9,640 nt of DNA from Evtepia sp. (GCA_020025735.1 JAHHRP010000070.1:1-9640); one strand, 5' to 3'; positions 1 to 6,868 are shown, counted from the stretch's first letter. Notes: generated by a model from the letters alone, not told the origin. Program-made: numbers and translations.

Positions 1-53
1 GCGCCACCTTGCCAAGGTGGAGGTAGCGAGTTCGAGCCTCGTCACTCGCTCCA
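1..53 (+). tRNA. tRNA-Gly (GCC), 5' end cut off by window edge
   Basis: The anticodon arm CCACC-TTGCCAA-GGTGG is visible with anticodon GCC in the loop, which reads glycine GGC/GGU codons. It is followed by a variable region, a T arm of the form GCGAG-TTCGAGC-CTCGT, the 3' acceptor strand and an encoded CCA ending at 53. The D arm and the 5' acceptor strand lie outside the window. The gene ends 3 nt before tRNA-Cys, so both probably come from one tRNA transcript. Confidence 0.9.
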
Positions 54-56
54 GAT

Positions 57-130
<74 letters not shown>

Positions 131-134
131 GTAG

Positions 135-169
135 AAAGCCTTGTCGAAAGACAAGGCTTTTTTGTTTTT
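135..169 (+). terminator. Rho-independent terminator of the tRNA cluster
   Basis: A perfect 11-bp stem, AAAGCCTTGTC paired with GACAAGGCTTT, closes a GAAA tetraloop and is followed by TTTTTTGTTTTT. It starts 4 nt after the CCA of tRNA-Cys, which is the expected place for ending the tRNA transcript. Confidence 0.93.
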
Positions 170-199
170 CGCTCTTCCTGTGGGCTGAGTGGAAAGACG

Positions 200-257
200 A
201 TCCCATAGGGTGAACCCGTTTCCTGTTCGCTTGGGTCAGCGCAAAACCCTGTGGGAT
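200..257 (+). other. Long interrupted inverted repeat in the leader of the acetylation cassette (possible structured RNA or operator)
   Basis: ATCCCATAGGGT (200-211) can pair with ACCCTGTGGGAT (246-257), a 12-bp stem with one G-U pair. Inside it, ACCC (214-217) can pair with GGGT (233-236), leaving an asymmetric internal loop of GA on one side and CAGCGCAAA on the other. There is no T tract, so it is not a terminator. It ends 28 nt before the start codon of the SGNH/DHHW gene. I do not recognise it as a known riboswitch class. Either a cis-acting RNA or a protein operator would fit. No convincing -35/-10 pair was seen between 170 and 285. Confidence 0.5.
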
Positions 258-285
258 GGCAGAGAGTATACGTTAAGGGAGAGAT

Positions 286-1506
286 ATGGCGTTGCAGAAA
301 GTAAAAGCAAAAGGGGAAAAGGCCAAGCGATGGATGAATAGATTGTTTGTCCTGGCGATTTTTGTGTTCCTGACAGCGGGACTGGTCCGTACCATTTTTT
401 TCCCCAAAGACATCAATGAGTACGAGAACCGATACGCCGAAAAGATGCCAGCCTTTTCAGTTTCTGGATACATGGATGGGAGTTTTCAGGATGGAGTAGA
501 TATGAGCTTAATGGATCAGGTCCACTTGGCTCAGCCCATGAAAGGTTTGTATCATCAAGCAAAAAACCGCTATCTGCTTGGTGTATTGGAAGGTGTGACC
601 AAACTGGCAGAGTTAAACAAGAACCGTTATACCTCCTTTGAGGGGGTGTGTCTGTATGGAGATGGAAACATTGTCAGCTGGACACGGTCTCTTTCCAAGG
701 AGCAAGAGGCTTTGGACAGAAAGATTGCTGCCCTGAACGGGACCTTTGCCAAGCATCCTGAGCTGGCATTTTATACCTATTATATACAAAAGGATACAGA
801 CCTGAATTTTGAGACAGGGGAGCAGAGCGGAATGTCTGACTATCTGATGCAGCGGTTGGATTTGCCGGAAGGGCAGAAGAAGGTCTATTCAGTAAACAGT
901 TTTTCGGATTTTGCAGAAAAGTTTTATCAGACCGATACCCACTGGAATCATATAGGTTCTTATGAAGGATATTGTCAGCTTTACGACTTTCTGGGCTGTG
1001 AAGGGGAGCGCCTCCGGCCGACAGGAGAGGCAAGGCTAGTCAGTGATGCCTTCAGCGGCGTGAAGGCATCTACTGTGGGGGCAGACAGCATTTTTACAGA
1101 ACCCTTCTTTGCCTTCCCCTACGCCTTTCCCCCGATGACGGTGACCATCAATGGTGCCTCGGCAGCAGACTATGGGAACCAGTCAGCATTTCTTGCGGGC
1201 ACGGCAGAAATTCCGATTACCTACGGCAACTTCTATGGTGGGGACAATGGGGAGACTGTGCTTACCACCGGAACCCAAGGACGTGGAAATCTATTGGTGA
1301 TTGGAGAATCCTTTGACAATGCTGTGCTCAAGCTTCTGGCCAGCCATTATGATACGTTGTATTCCGTGGATCTGCGCTATTACCAGCACAGCATGGGCAA
1401 GGAATTTGACCTGTCTTCTTATACAAAGGAGCATGGTATCTCTACGGTGTTGCTGATAGGCAACCTAGATTATTTTGTTCAGGATACGTTTGACCCGGAG
1501 GTTTGA
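286..1506 (+). CDS. Membrane-anchored DHHW/SGNH-family protein, AlgJ/AlgX-like (polysaccharide O-acetylation)
   Basis: This 406-residue protein has one N-terminal membrane segment (about residues 19-39, RLFVLAIFVFLTAGLVRTIF) after a basic cytoplasmic tail, so the rest should lie outside the membrane. Two motifs mark the DHHW/AlgX-type SGNH fold. DTHW at 217-220 supplies the Asp and His, and IGESFDN at 339-345 supplies the candidate nucleophile Ser342. In alginate and related systems such proteins pass acetyl groups from an MBOAT partner to an exported polysaccharide. The next gene is exactly such an MBOAT, 3 nt downstream, so the pair is probably one functional unit. The start is supported by GGGAGAG just upstream of ATG. 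The glycan acted on cannot be read from the window. Family assignment is confident; the acetylation role is inference from motifs and partner. Confidence 0.8.
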   Translation: MALQKVKAKGEKAKRWMNRLFVLAIFVFLTAGLVRTIFFPKDINEYENRYAEKMPAFSVSGYMDGSFQDGVDMSLMDQVHLAQPMKGLYHQAKNRYLLGVLEGVTKLAELNKNRYTSFEGVCLYGDGNIVSWTRSLSKEQEALDRKIAALNGTFAKHPELAFYTYYIQKDTDLNFETGEQSGMSDYLMQRLDLPEGQKKVYSVNSFSDFAEKFYQTDTHWNHIGSYEGYCQLYDFLGCEGERLRPTGEARLVSDAFSGVKASTVGADSIFTEPFFAFPYAFPPMTVTINGASAADYGNQSAFLAGTAEIPITYGNFYGGDNGETVLTTGTQGRGNLLVIGESFDNAVLKLLASHYDTLYSVDLRYYQHSMGKEFDLSSYTKEHGISTVLLIGNLDYFVQDTFDPEV

Positions 1507-1509
1507 TGT

Positions 1510-2910
1510 ATGGTATTCAGCAGTCTTACATTTCTATACCTTTTTCTGCCTCTGGCGGTCATTCCCTATTTTCTCTGGAAGAACCGAGTCTATCGAAATG
1601 TCCTGCTTCTGATTCTTTCTTTGCTGTTCTATTCCTGGGGAGAGCCAAAGTATGTGGTGATGATGCTGGCCGCGACGGCAGTGTCCTATTTTGGTGGCCT
1701 TGGAATGTCCTCTCTGAAGGATCGACCACGGGGGAAAAAGGCAGTTTTTGTGATTACCATTTCTCTTGTGGTGTTGAATTTGTTGGTGTTCAAATATTTG
1801 AACTTCTTCTGGGATAATTTTTCCCGCTTGGTTTCCAGTGACTGGACAATTCCGCAGATTGCTCTGCCCATTGGGATCAGCTTCTATACCTTTCAGATCC
1901 TCTCCTATGTGATTGATCTGTATTTTGGAAGAGTGGCGTTGCAACGGAATTTTTTCTATCTTCTTCTGTACATCAGCTTCTTTCCACAACTCATTGCCGG
2001 TCCCATCGTCCGGTATAGTACCATAGAGACAGAGATTCTTCATCGCCGGGAATCTTGGGAAGATGTAGAGGCTGGATTAAAACGCTTTATTGTGGGTTTG
2101 AGCAAAAAAGTTTTGATCGCCAACAACGTAGCTGCCATTGCGGAAATGATTTATAGTGGAAACCAGACCATTTACGGCACAGCCATGTACTGGCTGGCAT
2201 CTCTGGCCTACACCATGCAGATTTATTTTGACTTTTCAGGTTACAGTGATATGGCCATCGGCTTGGGAAGAATGTTTGGGTTTCACTTCTTGGAGAACTT
2301 CAACTATCCTTATCTTTCTCGCTCCGCGACGGAATTCTGGCGGCGGTGGCATATCTCGCTGTCTTCTTGGTTCCGGGACTATATCTATATTCCTTTAGGA
2401 GGCAGCAAAGTAGGGAAGGCCAAGTGGGTACGAAATATTTTAGTGGTCTGGGGTCTGACGGGTTTCTGGCATGGAGCTGAGTGGAATTTTATTTTATGGG
2501 GCCTCTACTATGCGATACTACTGGTGATGGAGAAGTTTTTCCTGGGTCGTATTTTGGAAAAACTGCCTAGCCCTCTGCGTTGGCTGTACGCCTTTTTTGT
2601 GGTCAATTTGGGGTGGGTTCTCTTCAACCGGACAGATTTTGGAGACTTATCCCACGCTTTGCACACGATGTTTGTCTGGCAGGATACCAGTTTGTCCCTG
2701 GTGATCAGTGCCAATTCAGAGATTTTGCTTGCATTGCTTTTCATTCCGTTGGCCTTCTTTTTCTCTTTTCCGGTGTTGCAAACACGCCCAAAACCAAAAG
2801 GGGTTGTGGGCGTGTTCGTGGAGGATATGGTGTATGGTTTGCTGTTCCTCTTATGTATTCTTTTCATTGTTAGTTCTGTGTATAACCCTTTTATCTATTT
2901 CCGGTTTTAA
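1510..2910 (+). CDS. MBOAT-family membrane O-acyltransferase (AlgI/DltB-like)
   Basis: This 466-residue polytopic membrane protein has many hydrophobic helices starting at residue 8. Family signatures are all present: QLIAGPIVRY at 160-169, DFSGYSDMAIG at 241-251, FWRRWHISLSSWFRDYIYIP at 276-295, and GFWHGAEWNF at 318-327 carrying the expected catalytic His321. It ends in the common YNPFIYFRF tail. MBOAT proteins of this branch move an acyl (usually acetyl) group across the membrane to an extracytoplasmic partner such as AlgJ/AlgX. The preceding gene encodes that kind of partner and ends 3 nt before this start, with GGAGG (1497-1501) inside its last codons, which implies translational coupling. 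No D-alanylation genes (dltA/C/D) are adjacent, so polysaccharide acetylation is more likely than teichoic acid alanylation. Confidence 0.92.
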   Translation: MVFSSLTFLYLFLPLAVIPYFLWKNRVYRNVLLLILSLLFYSWGEPKYVVMMLAATAVSYFGGLGMSSLKDRPRGKKAVFVITISLVVLNLLVFKYLNFFWDNFSRLVSSDWTIPQIALPIGISFYTFQILSYVIDLYFGRVALQRNFFYLLLYISFFPQLIAGPIVRYSTIETEILHRRESWEDVEAGLKRFIVGLSKKVLIANNVAAIAEMIYSGNQTIYGTAMYWLASLAYTMQIYFDFSGYSDMAIGLGRMFGFHFLENFNYPYLSRSATEFWRRWHISLSSWFRDYIYIPLGGSKVGKAKWVRNILVVWGLTGFWHGAEWNFILWGLYYAILLVMEKFFLGRILEKLPSPLRWLYAFFVVNLGWVLFNRTDFGDLSHALHTMFVWQDTSLSLVISANSEILLALLFIPLAFFFSFPVLQTRPKPKGVVGVFVEDMVYGLLFLLCILFIVSSVYNPFIYFRF

Positions 2911-2918
2911 GAAACAAA

Positions 2919-2957
2919 CAACGCCATCGGAGGCATTGAGCGCTTCCGGTGGCGTTG
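2919..2957 (-). terminator. Terminator of the SBP-hydE-hydF operon at a convergent junction
   Basis: A 16-bp stem (2919-2934 with 2942-2957, including two G-U pairs when read as RNA) closes a 7-nt loop. Read on the minus strand it is followed by TTTGTTTCTT, so it is a good intrinsic terminator for hydF, whose stop codon is 17 nt away. On the plus strand the flank after the stem is CTGCTTGCAG, without a T run, so termination of the MBOAT transcript here would be weaker, although the stem begins 8 nt after its stop codon. Confidence 0.85.
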
Positions 2958-2974
2958 CTGCTTGCAGAGAAGAA

Positions 2975-4168
2975 TTAGGCGTGACACACTTTATCCAGAA
3001 TCCCGGACAGGTGGGCCAATGCCACACCGTAGTTACAGATAGGGACACCTTGTGCGTGAGCCTGAGCGATACGTCCAAGTACATGACGGCGGTTGAACAT
3101 ACAGGCACCGCAATGGAGGATCAGATCGTAAGGAGAAAGATCATGTGGAAAATCATTTCCCCGCACGAAAACGAAGGAAAGTCCCTGCCCTACCCGCTGT
3201 CGCAGCAGATGGGGCAGTTTTTCTCGACCGATGTCCTCGCTGGTTGGTGCATGGGCACATGCCTCAGCGACCAAAATAACGGAGGATTCCGTGAGGTGGT
3301 CAATGGCTTTGGCGCCTTCCCAAAAGGCATGGATATCTCCTTTGTATCCGGCGAAAAGGATGGAAAAGGAGGTCAACAGGCTTTCTGGGGGTTTCGACTG
3401 CCATACGGCGGGGAAAACCTGGGAGTCGGTGATGATGAGTTTTGGTGGACGAGATAAGGCAGACAGTGTGCTGACCAGACAGTCGGCAGTGCAACTCATT
3501 ACCGCACACTTTTTGTCCAATAGTTCTCGGATGGTCTGGACCTGAGGAAGAATCAACCGACCTTTAGGTGCCTGAAGATCCTGTGGCATCACCAATAAGA
3601 CCAAATCTCCAGCTTGGACTAAGTCACCTGTGATGGATAAGTCCCAAAAATCTTCAGGGAGTGCCTTGACCAGTGCCGCTCGAAGCTGTGGGATGCCCTG
3701 CCCAGTCTTGGCACTGACTGGATACACTGTCATCCCTCCAAGCTCCTGAGCAACAGCAGCTTGGAGGGATGAGACATCTTTTGCGATATCACACTGGTTC
3801 AACACTGCCAACACAGGAATTTTCTTTTTCTGCAATTCCTCCAGCCAGAGAAGCTCTTCTTTGGGCGGTTCGGTGAGGACCAGGAGAGCTAAGTCGGTTT
3901 TTTCCATGGCCTGACGAGTTCTTTCTACCCGCAGCGCTCCTATCGTTCCCACATCATCCAGCCCTGCGGTGTCGAGAAACACCACAGGGCCTACACCTTG
4001 CAATTCAAAGGATTTGGCAACGGGATCGGTAGTGGTTCCCGCGACAGGAGAGACCAGAGAGAATTCTTGGCCAAGGAGGGCGTTAATGAGGGAAGACTTC
4101 CCGGCATTTCGTCGGCCAAAAAAGGCAATGTGGGGACGGTTTGCTTGTGGGGTGTCGGAAAATGCCAT
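2975..4168 (-). CDS. hydF: [FeFe]-hydrogenase H-cluster maturation GTPase HydF
   Basis: HydF is the scaffold on which the 2Fe subcluster of [FeFe] hydrogenase is assembled before transfer to HydA. The 397-residue protein has an N-terminal GTPase domain with P-loop GRRNAGKSS (18-26), GTTTDP (44-49), DTAGLDD (66-72), NQCD (124-127) and VSAK (151-154). A middle dimerisation segment includes GDLVLLVMPQDLQAPKGRL (187-205). The C-terminal cluster domain has C304-A-H306 and H352-C353-G-A-C356, the family pattern CxH...HCxxC that ligates the iron-sulfur cluster. Length and order match the family. The start has AGGAGG 8 nt upstream, and the hydE-like stop codon ends 1 nt before, so the two are translationally coupled. 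HydG and the hydrogenase are not in the window. Confidence 0.97.
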   Translation of the reverse strand: MAFSDTPQANRPHIAFFGRRNAGKSSLINALLGQEFSLVSPVAGTTTDPVAKSFELQGVGPVVFLDTAGLDDVGTIGALRVERTRQAMEKTDLALLVLTEPPKEELLWLEELQKKKIPVLAVLNQCDIAKDVSSLQAAVAQELGGMTVYPVSAKTGQGIPQLRAALVKALPEDFWDLSITGDLVQAGDLVLLVMPQDLQAPKGRLILPQVQTIRELLDKKCAVMSCTADCLVSTLSALSRPPKLIITDSQVFPAVWQSKPPESLLTSFSILFAGYKGDIHAFWEGAKAIDHLTESSVILVAEACAHAPTSEDIGREKLPHLLRQRVGQGLSFVFVRGNDFPHDLSPYDLILHCGACMFNRRHVLGRIAQAHAQGVPICNYGVALAHLSGILDKVCHA

Positions 4169-4169
4169 C

Positions 4170-5153
4170 TCACTGTCCTCCTAGGTCCAGACGCAATCCG
4201 GTCAGCTGCGCCACCGTTTCACAGTGGGTCAGGCCAGAGACCTTGCGCTGGTCAATGGGCCGAAATGCTTTGGCTTGCGCTTCTGGAAGCAGGTCGCAGA
4301 AGAGTAGATTGGCTCCGCAGGCAATGGCATTGAGGTTTCCTGTCTCATCGGCCAGGCCAGTTTCAGGGTTGACACCCGGCTGTTGTGCGGTGATTTTGAT
4401 GGTTGGAAGCATCAGGCGGAGAATGGCCATTTCCTTATTATTCAGCAGAAAACTTCCCGGCCCTCCTTCCTCAGCCAATGGGGTGTTGGCGGCAGGAAGA
4501 TAGGGAATATTGGGTGCCCAGCTGATGTTAAGTTCCTTCATGAGCAGGATATCATCGGCCAATTCGTCTAGTGTTTGTCCTGGCCAGTCCACAATGTTCC
4601 CTGAAGCCAGCTTCATGCCGGTCTCCTGGACCCAGTTGGCACACTGCAAGCGCTTTTGGTAGCTCGTGGAGGGATTGAGGCGCTGAAAACTATCTGGATG
4701 AGACATTTCGAATTTCAGCACATATTCCTCGACACCAGCGTCAAAAAGGGCCTGATACTGGCTTTTTTCTAGTTCTCCGGCACCCAGAGCGATGGTATAA
4801 CCCTGGGCGCGAAGTCCAGCAACCAAAGTCAGCAGGTTGTCAAACCCATAATGGCGGTCGTCCCCAGCCAGGAGAAACATCCGTCCCAGCCCATCTGTCT
4901 TGGCTCGTTCCGACAGGGATAGAATCTCTTCTGGTGGGATACGGTAGCGCGGGATGGTGTTGCCTGCCCGCATCCCGCAGTAGAGACATTGATTTTTACA
5001 TCTATTTGTATAGGCCAACATGGCGGTGACCAGTAGGGTGTCCCCAAAGTTGGCTTGGCAGGTTGCCCGTGCAGCAGGGGCAACCTGTGACCAGAATTCA
5101 TCCTGGGGCATGGTTAGGATCTCTAAAACCTCCTGTTTGGTCTGAATGGTCAT
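4170..5153 (-). CDS. hydE: HydE-like radical SAM enzyme (hydrogenase maturase family, divergent)
   Basis: This 327-residue radical SAM protein carries CKNQCLYC at 52-59, so C52, C56 and C59 bind the [4Fe-4S] cluster that cleaves SAM. It belongs to the HydE/BioB/PylB group: TNRCKNQCLYCGMR, FLLAGDDRHYG (93-103), IALGAGELE (121-129), the core WPGQT (190-194) and PYLPAANTPL (217-226) line up with HydE. HydE makes an early precursor of the H-cluster 2Fe unit. Direct coupling to hydF supports this role. Oddities: the LRHE element remembered from HydE reads LKFE here (146-149), and no CxxC-type C-terminal second-cluster cysteines are present. An in-frame upstream start at 5246 would overlap the preceding gene; the ATG at 5153 has AAGGAG 7 nt upstream and was chosen. 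A relative with another substrate is possible. Confidence 0.78.
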   Translation of the reverse strand: MTIQTKQEVLEILTMPQDEFWSQVAPAARATCQANFGDTLLVTAMLAYTNRCKNQCLYCGMRAGNTIPRYRIPPEEILSLSERAKTDGLGRMFLLAGDDRHYGFDNLLTLVAGLRAQGYTIALGAGELEKSQYQALFDAGVEEYVLKFEMSHPDSFQRLNPSTSYQKRLQCANWVQETGMKLASGNIVDWPGQTLDELADDILLMKELNISWAPNIPYLPAANTPLAEEGGPGSFLLNNKEMAILRLMLPTIKITAQQPGVNPETGLADETGNLNAIACGANLLFCDLLPEAQAKAFRPIDQRKVSGLTHCETVAQLTGLRLDLGGQ

Positions 5154-5178
5154 TCTACGTCTCCTTCCGGGCAGTGCT

Positions 5179-6183
5179 TCAATTTCCCAGGGAATAGAAG
5201 TCATCCCCAGGCATTGTACCACCCACAGACTTTGGGTTTTGGTCAAAGAGGACCTGGAAATAACCCTGTACGGAGTCTTTCATCTCCTGGCCAGTGACAC
5301 AGACAATGTTGCAGTAAGGAATGGCTTTTTCTGCCACAGCAGCGTCCACAATGTCGTATTTTTCCACCAGTTTGGCTGCTTCAGCCACGTTTTCATTGAC
5401 ATACTGGGTGGAGGCTTCATACTCTTTCAGAAACGCTGCAACCGCTTGCGGATGCTCTTTGGCAAATGCTGTGCGGACAATGAGTCCGGCGGTGTTGAGC
5501 TGACTGCCGTTGTTGAGCTTGTCCCATTCTTTGGTTAGATCCAGGGAGATTGCCAGGTTCGGGAACTTGGACTGAGCAACTGTCACAAAGGGCTGTGGGA
5601 GCATGGCGATTGTGTGATCCTGTGCAGCCATCTGGGCTACGATCTCCGTTGGCTCACTCTTCCACTCGATGGTTACGTCAGCGGCGGGATCAAGACCATT
5701 TTTCTCAAGCAAGTAGTTCAGAGCGTACTCTGGGGTGGAGCCTTTACCAGTGGCGTAGATGGTCTGTCCCTTCAAGTCGTTCCAGTCTTTGATCGTCTGA
5801 CCGCCGTTTTCCACAAGATAGATGACACCAAGGGTATTGACTGCCAGTAGTTGGACGGCTCCGTTAGAGTTGTTGTACAACACTGAGCCGAGATTCACTG
5901 GCACGGCCAGGATATCCAGTTCGTCTTTGAGAATCTTTGGGGTCAATTCGTCTGCGGAACCTGCCATGGAAAATTCATATTGATTGCTGGTGGTCCCTGC
6001 CTCGTTGTCAGCCAACAGTTTTACCAAACCCATAGAGGTCGGACCTTTTAGGCCTCCAAGACGAATGGTGACTTCTTCGTTTTGATTGACAGAAGGGGTG
6101 TCACTGGGGGGCTGGTTAGTAGCGCCACAGCCAGCGCAGAAAAGAGTGGCTGTGCAGAGGAGCAGGACAAGAAATTTTTTCAT
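5179..6183 (-). CDS. ABC transporter solute-binding lipoprotein (NitT/TauT/ThiY-like)
   Basis: This 334-residue protein starts with a lipoprotein signal peptide, MKKFLVLLLCTATLF, with the lipidated residue probably Cys19 in FCAGC. A short linker rich in Gln, Pro and Ser follows, then a type II periplasmic-binding fold: strand VTIRLGGLKGPTSMGLVKLL (38-57), SADELTPKILKDELDILAVP, the hinge-type segment WNDLKGQTIYATGKGSTPEYALNYLL, and AMLPQPFVTVA. This resembles NrtA/SsuA/TauA/ThiY-type binding proteins for small anions or thiamine-pathway compounds; the ligand cannot be read. No permease or ATPase lies nearby. The next gene, hydE-like, starts 25 nt downstream in the same direction. The upstream start at 6267 would add 28 residues ahead of the signal peptide and would lie upstream of the inferred promoter, so ATG 6183 was chosen, with GAGG 12 nt upstream. 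Confidence 0.85.
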   Translation of the reverse strand: MKKFLVLLLCTATLFCAGCGATNQPPSDTPSVNQNEEVTIRLGGLKGPTSMGLVKLLADNEAGTTSNQYEFSMAGSADELTPKILKDELDILAVPVNLGSVLYNNSNGAVQLLAVNTLGVIYLVENGGQTIKDWNDLKGQTIYATGKGSTPEYALNYLLEKNGLDPAADVTIEWKSEPTEIVAQMAAQDHTIAMLPQPFVTVAQSKFPNLAISLDLTKEWDKLNNGSQLNTAGLIVRTAFAKEHPQAVAAFLKEYEASTQYVNENVAEAAKLVEKYDIVDAAVAEKAIPYCNIVCVTGQEMKDSVQGYFQVLFDQNPKSVGGTMPGDDFYSLGN

Positions 6184-6226
6184 ATGGTAAAACCTCGATT
6201 TCTCGCACAATGGCGGTAATATTTTT

Positions 6227-6232
6227 ATTCTA
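6227..6232 (-). promoter_or_regulatory. -10 element of the SBP-hydE-hydF operon promoter
   Basis: TAGAAT on the minus strand (6232 to 6227) matches five of six bases of TATAAT. The transcript would start near 6220, about 37 nt before the ATG. There is no good -35 hexamer at 16-18 bp, which fits a promoter that depends on the activator site just upstream. Confidence 0.55.
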
Positions 6233-6253
6233 CTGCAAAGATAAGAAAAAGTG

Positions 6254-6269
6254 CGTTGCAAATGCAACG
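6254..6269. promoter_or_regulatory. Perfect 16-bp palindrome, likely Crp/Fnr-family operator
   Basis: CGTTGCAAATGCAACG consists of two exact inverted 7-bp arms around AA. Its centre lies between 6261 and 6262. Taking TAGAAT as -12 to -7, that centre is at -41.5, the position used by class II Crp/Fnr activators that overlap the -35 region. The inner form GTTGC-N4-GCAAC has the same size and spacing as Fnr-type sites (TTGAT-N4-ATCAA). A Crp/Fnr regulator is encoded about 0.7 kb away. The identity of the binding protein is inferred. Confidence 0.65.
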
Positions 6270-6332
6270 GATTGATGTTTTTTAGTGAGGGATAGAATTG
6301 TTGAATGTGGTGCCACTTTGGCGCTTGGGAAT

Positions 6333-6373
6333 AAAAAATCTCCCCACGTCATAGAGGCCTATGACGTGGGGAG
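6333..6373 (-). terminator. Intrinsic terminator of the dfx transcript
   Basis: A perfect 15-bp stem (6340-6354 with 6359-6373, core CCCCACGTCATAG) closes a 4-nt loop. On the minus strand it is followed by ATTTTTTAT. It begins 25 nt after the dfx stop codon and separates dfx from the downstream SBP operon promoter. Confidence 0.95.
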
Positions 6374-6397
6374 GGAACATCGTAAAGAGAACTTAAA

Positions 6398-6775
6398 TCA
6401 ATCCTTCTTCCACAGACCGTGGAGGTTGCAGTACTCATAAGCGGCAACGAACTTATCACCGGGAGCCATAGCAAAGGTAGCAGTGGGTTCCTGACCGGGT
6501 TTGAGGGCCTTGCGCTGATTGCCCTGCTCGGTCTGTAGGCTGATCCACTGAATGTAGTGTTTCTCCTCCATGGGGTGAATGACAGAACCGACCGTCACAG
6601 TCACTAAGTTGCCGTCAATGCTGACAACGGGTACGTGCTTCTCAGTGGCAGCGTCGGTGGTGTTGGCGACCAGCTCCTTCATCTCCTCTCCACAGCAGGA
6701 AATCTTAGGGCCTTTATCGTTGACGAAAGCGATGATGTTGCCACAGTGAGAACATTTGTAGAACTTCATATCCAT
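6398..6775 (-). CDS. dfx: Desulfoferrodoxin (superoxide reductase, two-iron class)
   Basis: This enzyme reduces superoxide to hydrogen peroxide in the cytoplasm without making oxygen, a common defence of anaerobes. The 125-residue length is typical. The N-terminal desulforedoxin-like domain has C8-x2-C11 and C27-C28, the four-cysteine centre I. The catalytic domain has EKHVP with Glu45 and Lys46 (the residues that steer superoxide) and His47, then His67 and His73 in GSVIHPMEEKHYI, and Cys116 and His119 in YCNLHGLW: the four-His one-Cys site of centre II. All key residues are present, so it should be active. The ATG at 6775 has AGGAG 8 nt upstream and is preferred over an in-frame ATG at 6799. 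It is monocistronic, divergent from the Crp/Fnr gene, with its own promoter and terminator. Confidence 0.97.
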   Translation of the reverse strand: MDMKFYKCSHCGNIIAFVNDKGPKISCCGEEMKELVANTTDAATEKHVPVVSIDGNLVTVTVGSVIHPMEEKHYIQWISLQTEQGNQRKALKPGQEPTATFAMAPGDKFVAAYEYCNLHGLWKKD

Positions 6776-6838
6776 TGTAAAAACTCCTTTTTCTTTCATT
6801 TTTCGAACTTATTGTTGGCCTGTTATCGTTCTTGTGTT

Positions 6839-6867
6839 ATTATAATATCACGACCAGGATACTGCAA
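6839..6867 (-). promoter_or_regulatory. Promoter of dfx
   Basis: On the minus strand, TTGCAG (6867 to 6862) and TATAAT (6844 to 6839) are separated by 17 bp. The -10 is a perfect consensus. It overlaps a TATAAT on the opposite strand (6841-6846). Confidence 0.75.
6841..6846 (+). promoter_or_regulatory. Possible -10 element reading toward the Crp/Fnr gene
   Basis: TATAAT on the plus strand overlaps the dfx -10 because the sequence TATTATAATA reads similarly on both strands. The best upstream hexamer, TTGGCC at 6815-6820, is 20 bp away, which is long, so this is weaker than the dfx promoter. If used, it leaves a leader of roughly 80 nt. Confidence 0.35.
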
Positions 6868-6868
6868 C

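Noticed and set aside
674..1033. 119-codon open frame on the minus strand inside the SGNH/DHHW gene
   Set aside because: It is antisense to a well-supported gene, has no family motif and is compositionally a shadow.
2708..3457. 249-codon plus-strand open frame spanning the end of the MBOAT gene and antisense to hydF
   Set aside because: It crosses the terminator stem, overlaps two certain genes and resembles no protein I know.
4170..5153. Identity as PylB (pyrrolysine synthesis)
   Set aside because: Some C-terminal resemblance exists, but direct coupling to hydF and absence of other pyl genes or tRNA-Pyl in the window favour HydE.
5154..5246. Longer N-terminus for the HydE-like protein
   Set aside because: It would overlap the upstream gene by 68 nt, has no family resemblance, and the internal ATG at 5153 has a strong AAGGAG.
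6184..6267. Longer N-terminus for the solute-binding protein
   Set aside because: It would precede a clean lipoprotein signal peptide and overlap the inferred promoter and operator.
6254..6269. Palindrome as part of a terminator
   Set aside because: The 2-nt spacer cannot form a normal hairpin loop with full arms, it has no adjacent T tract in the right place, and its position fits an operator.
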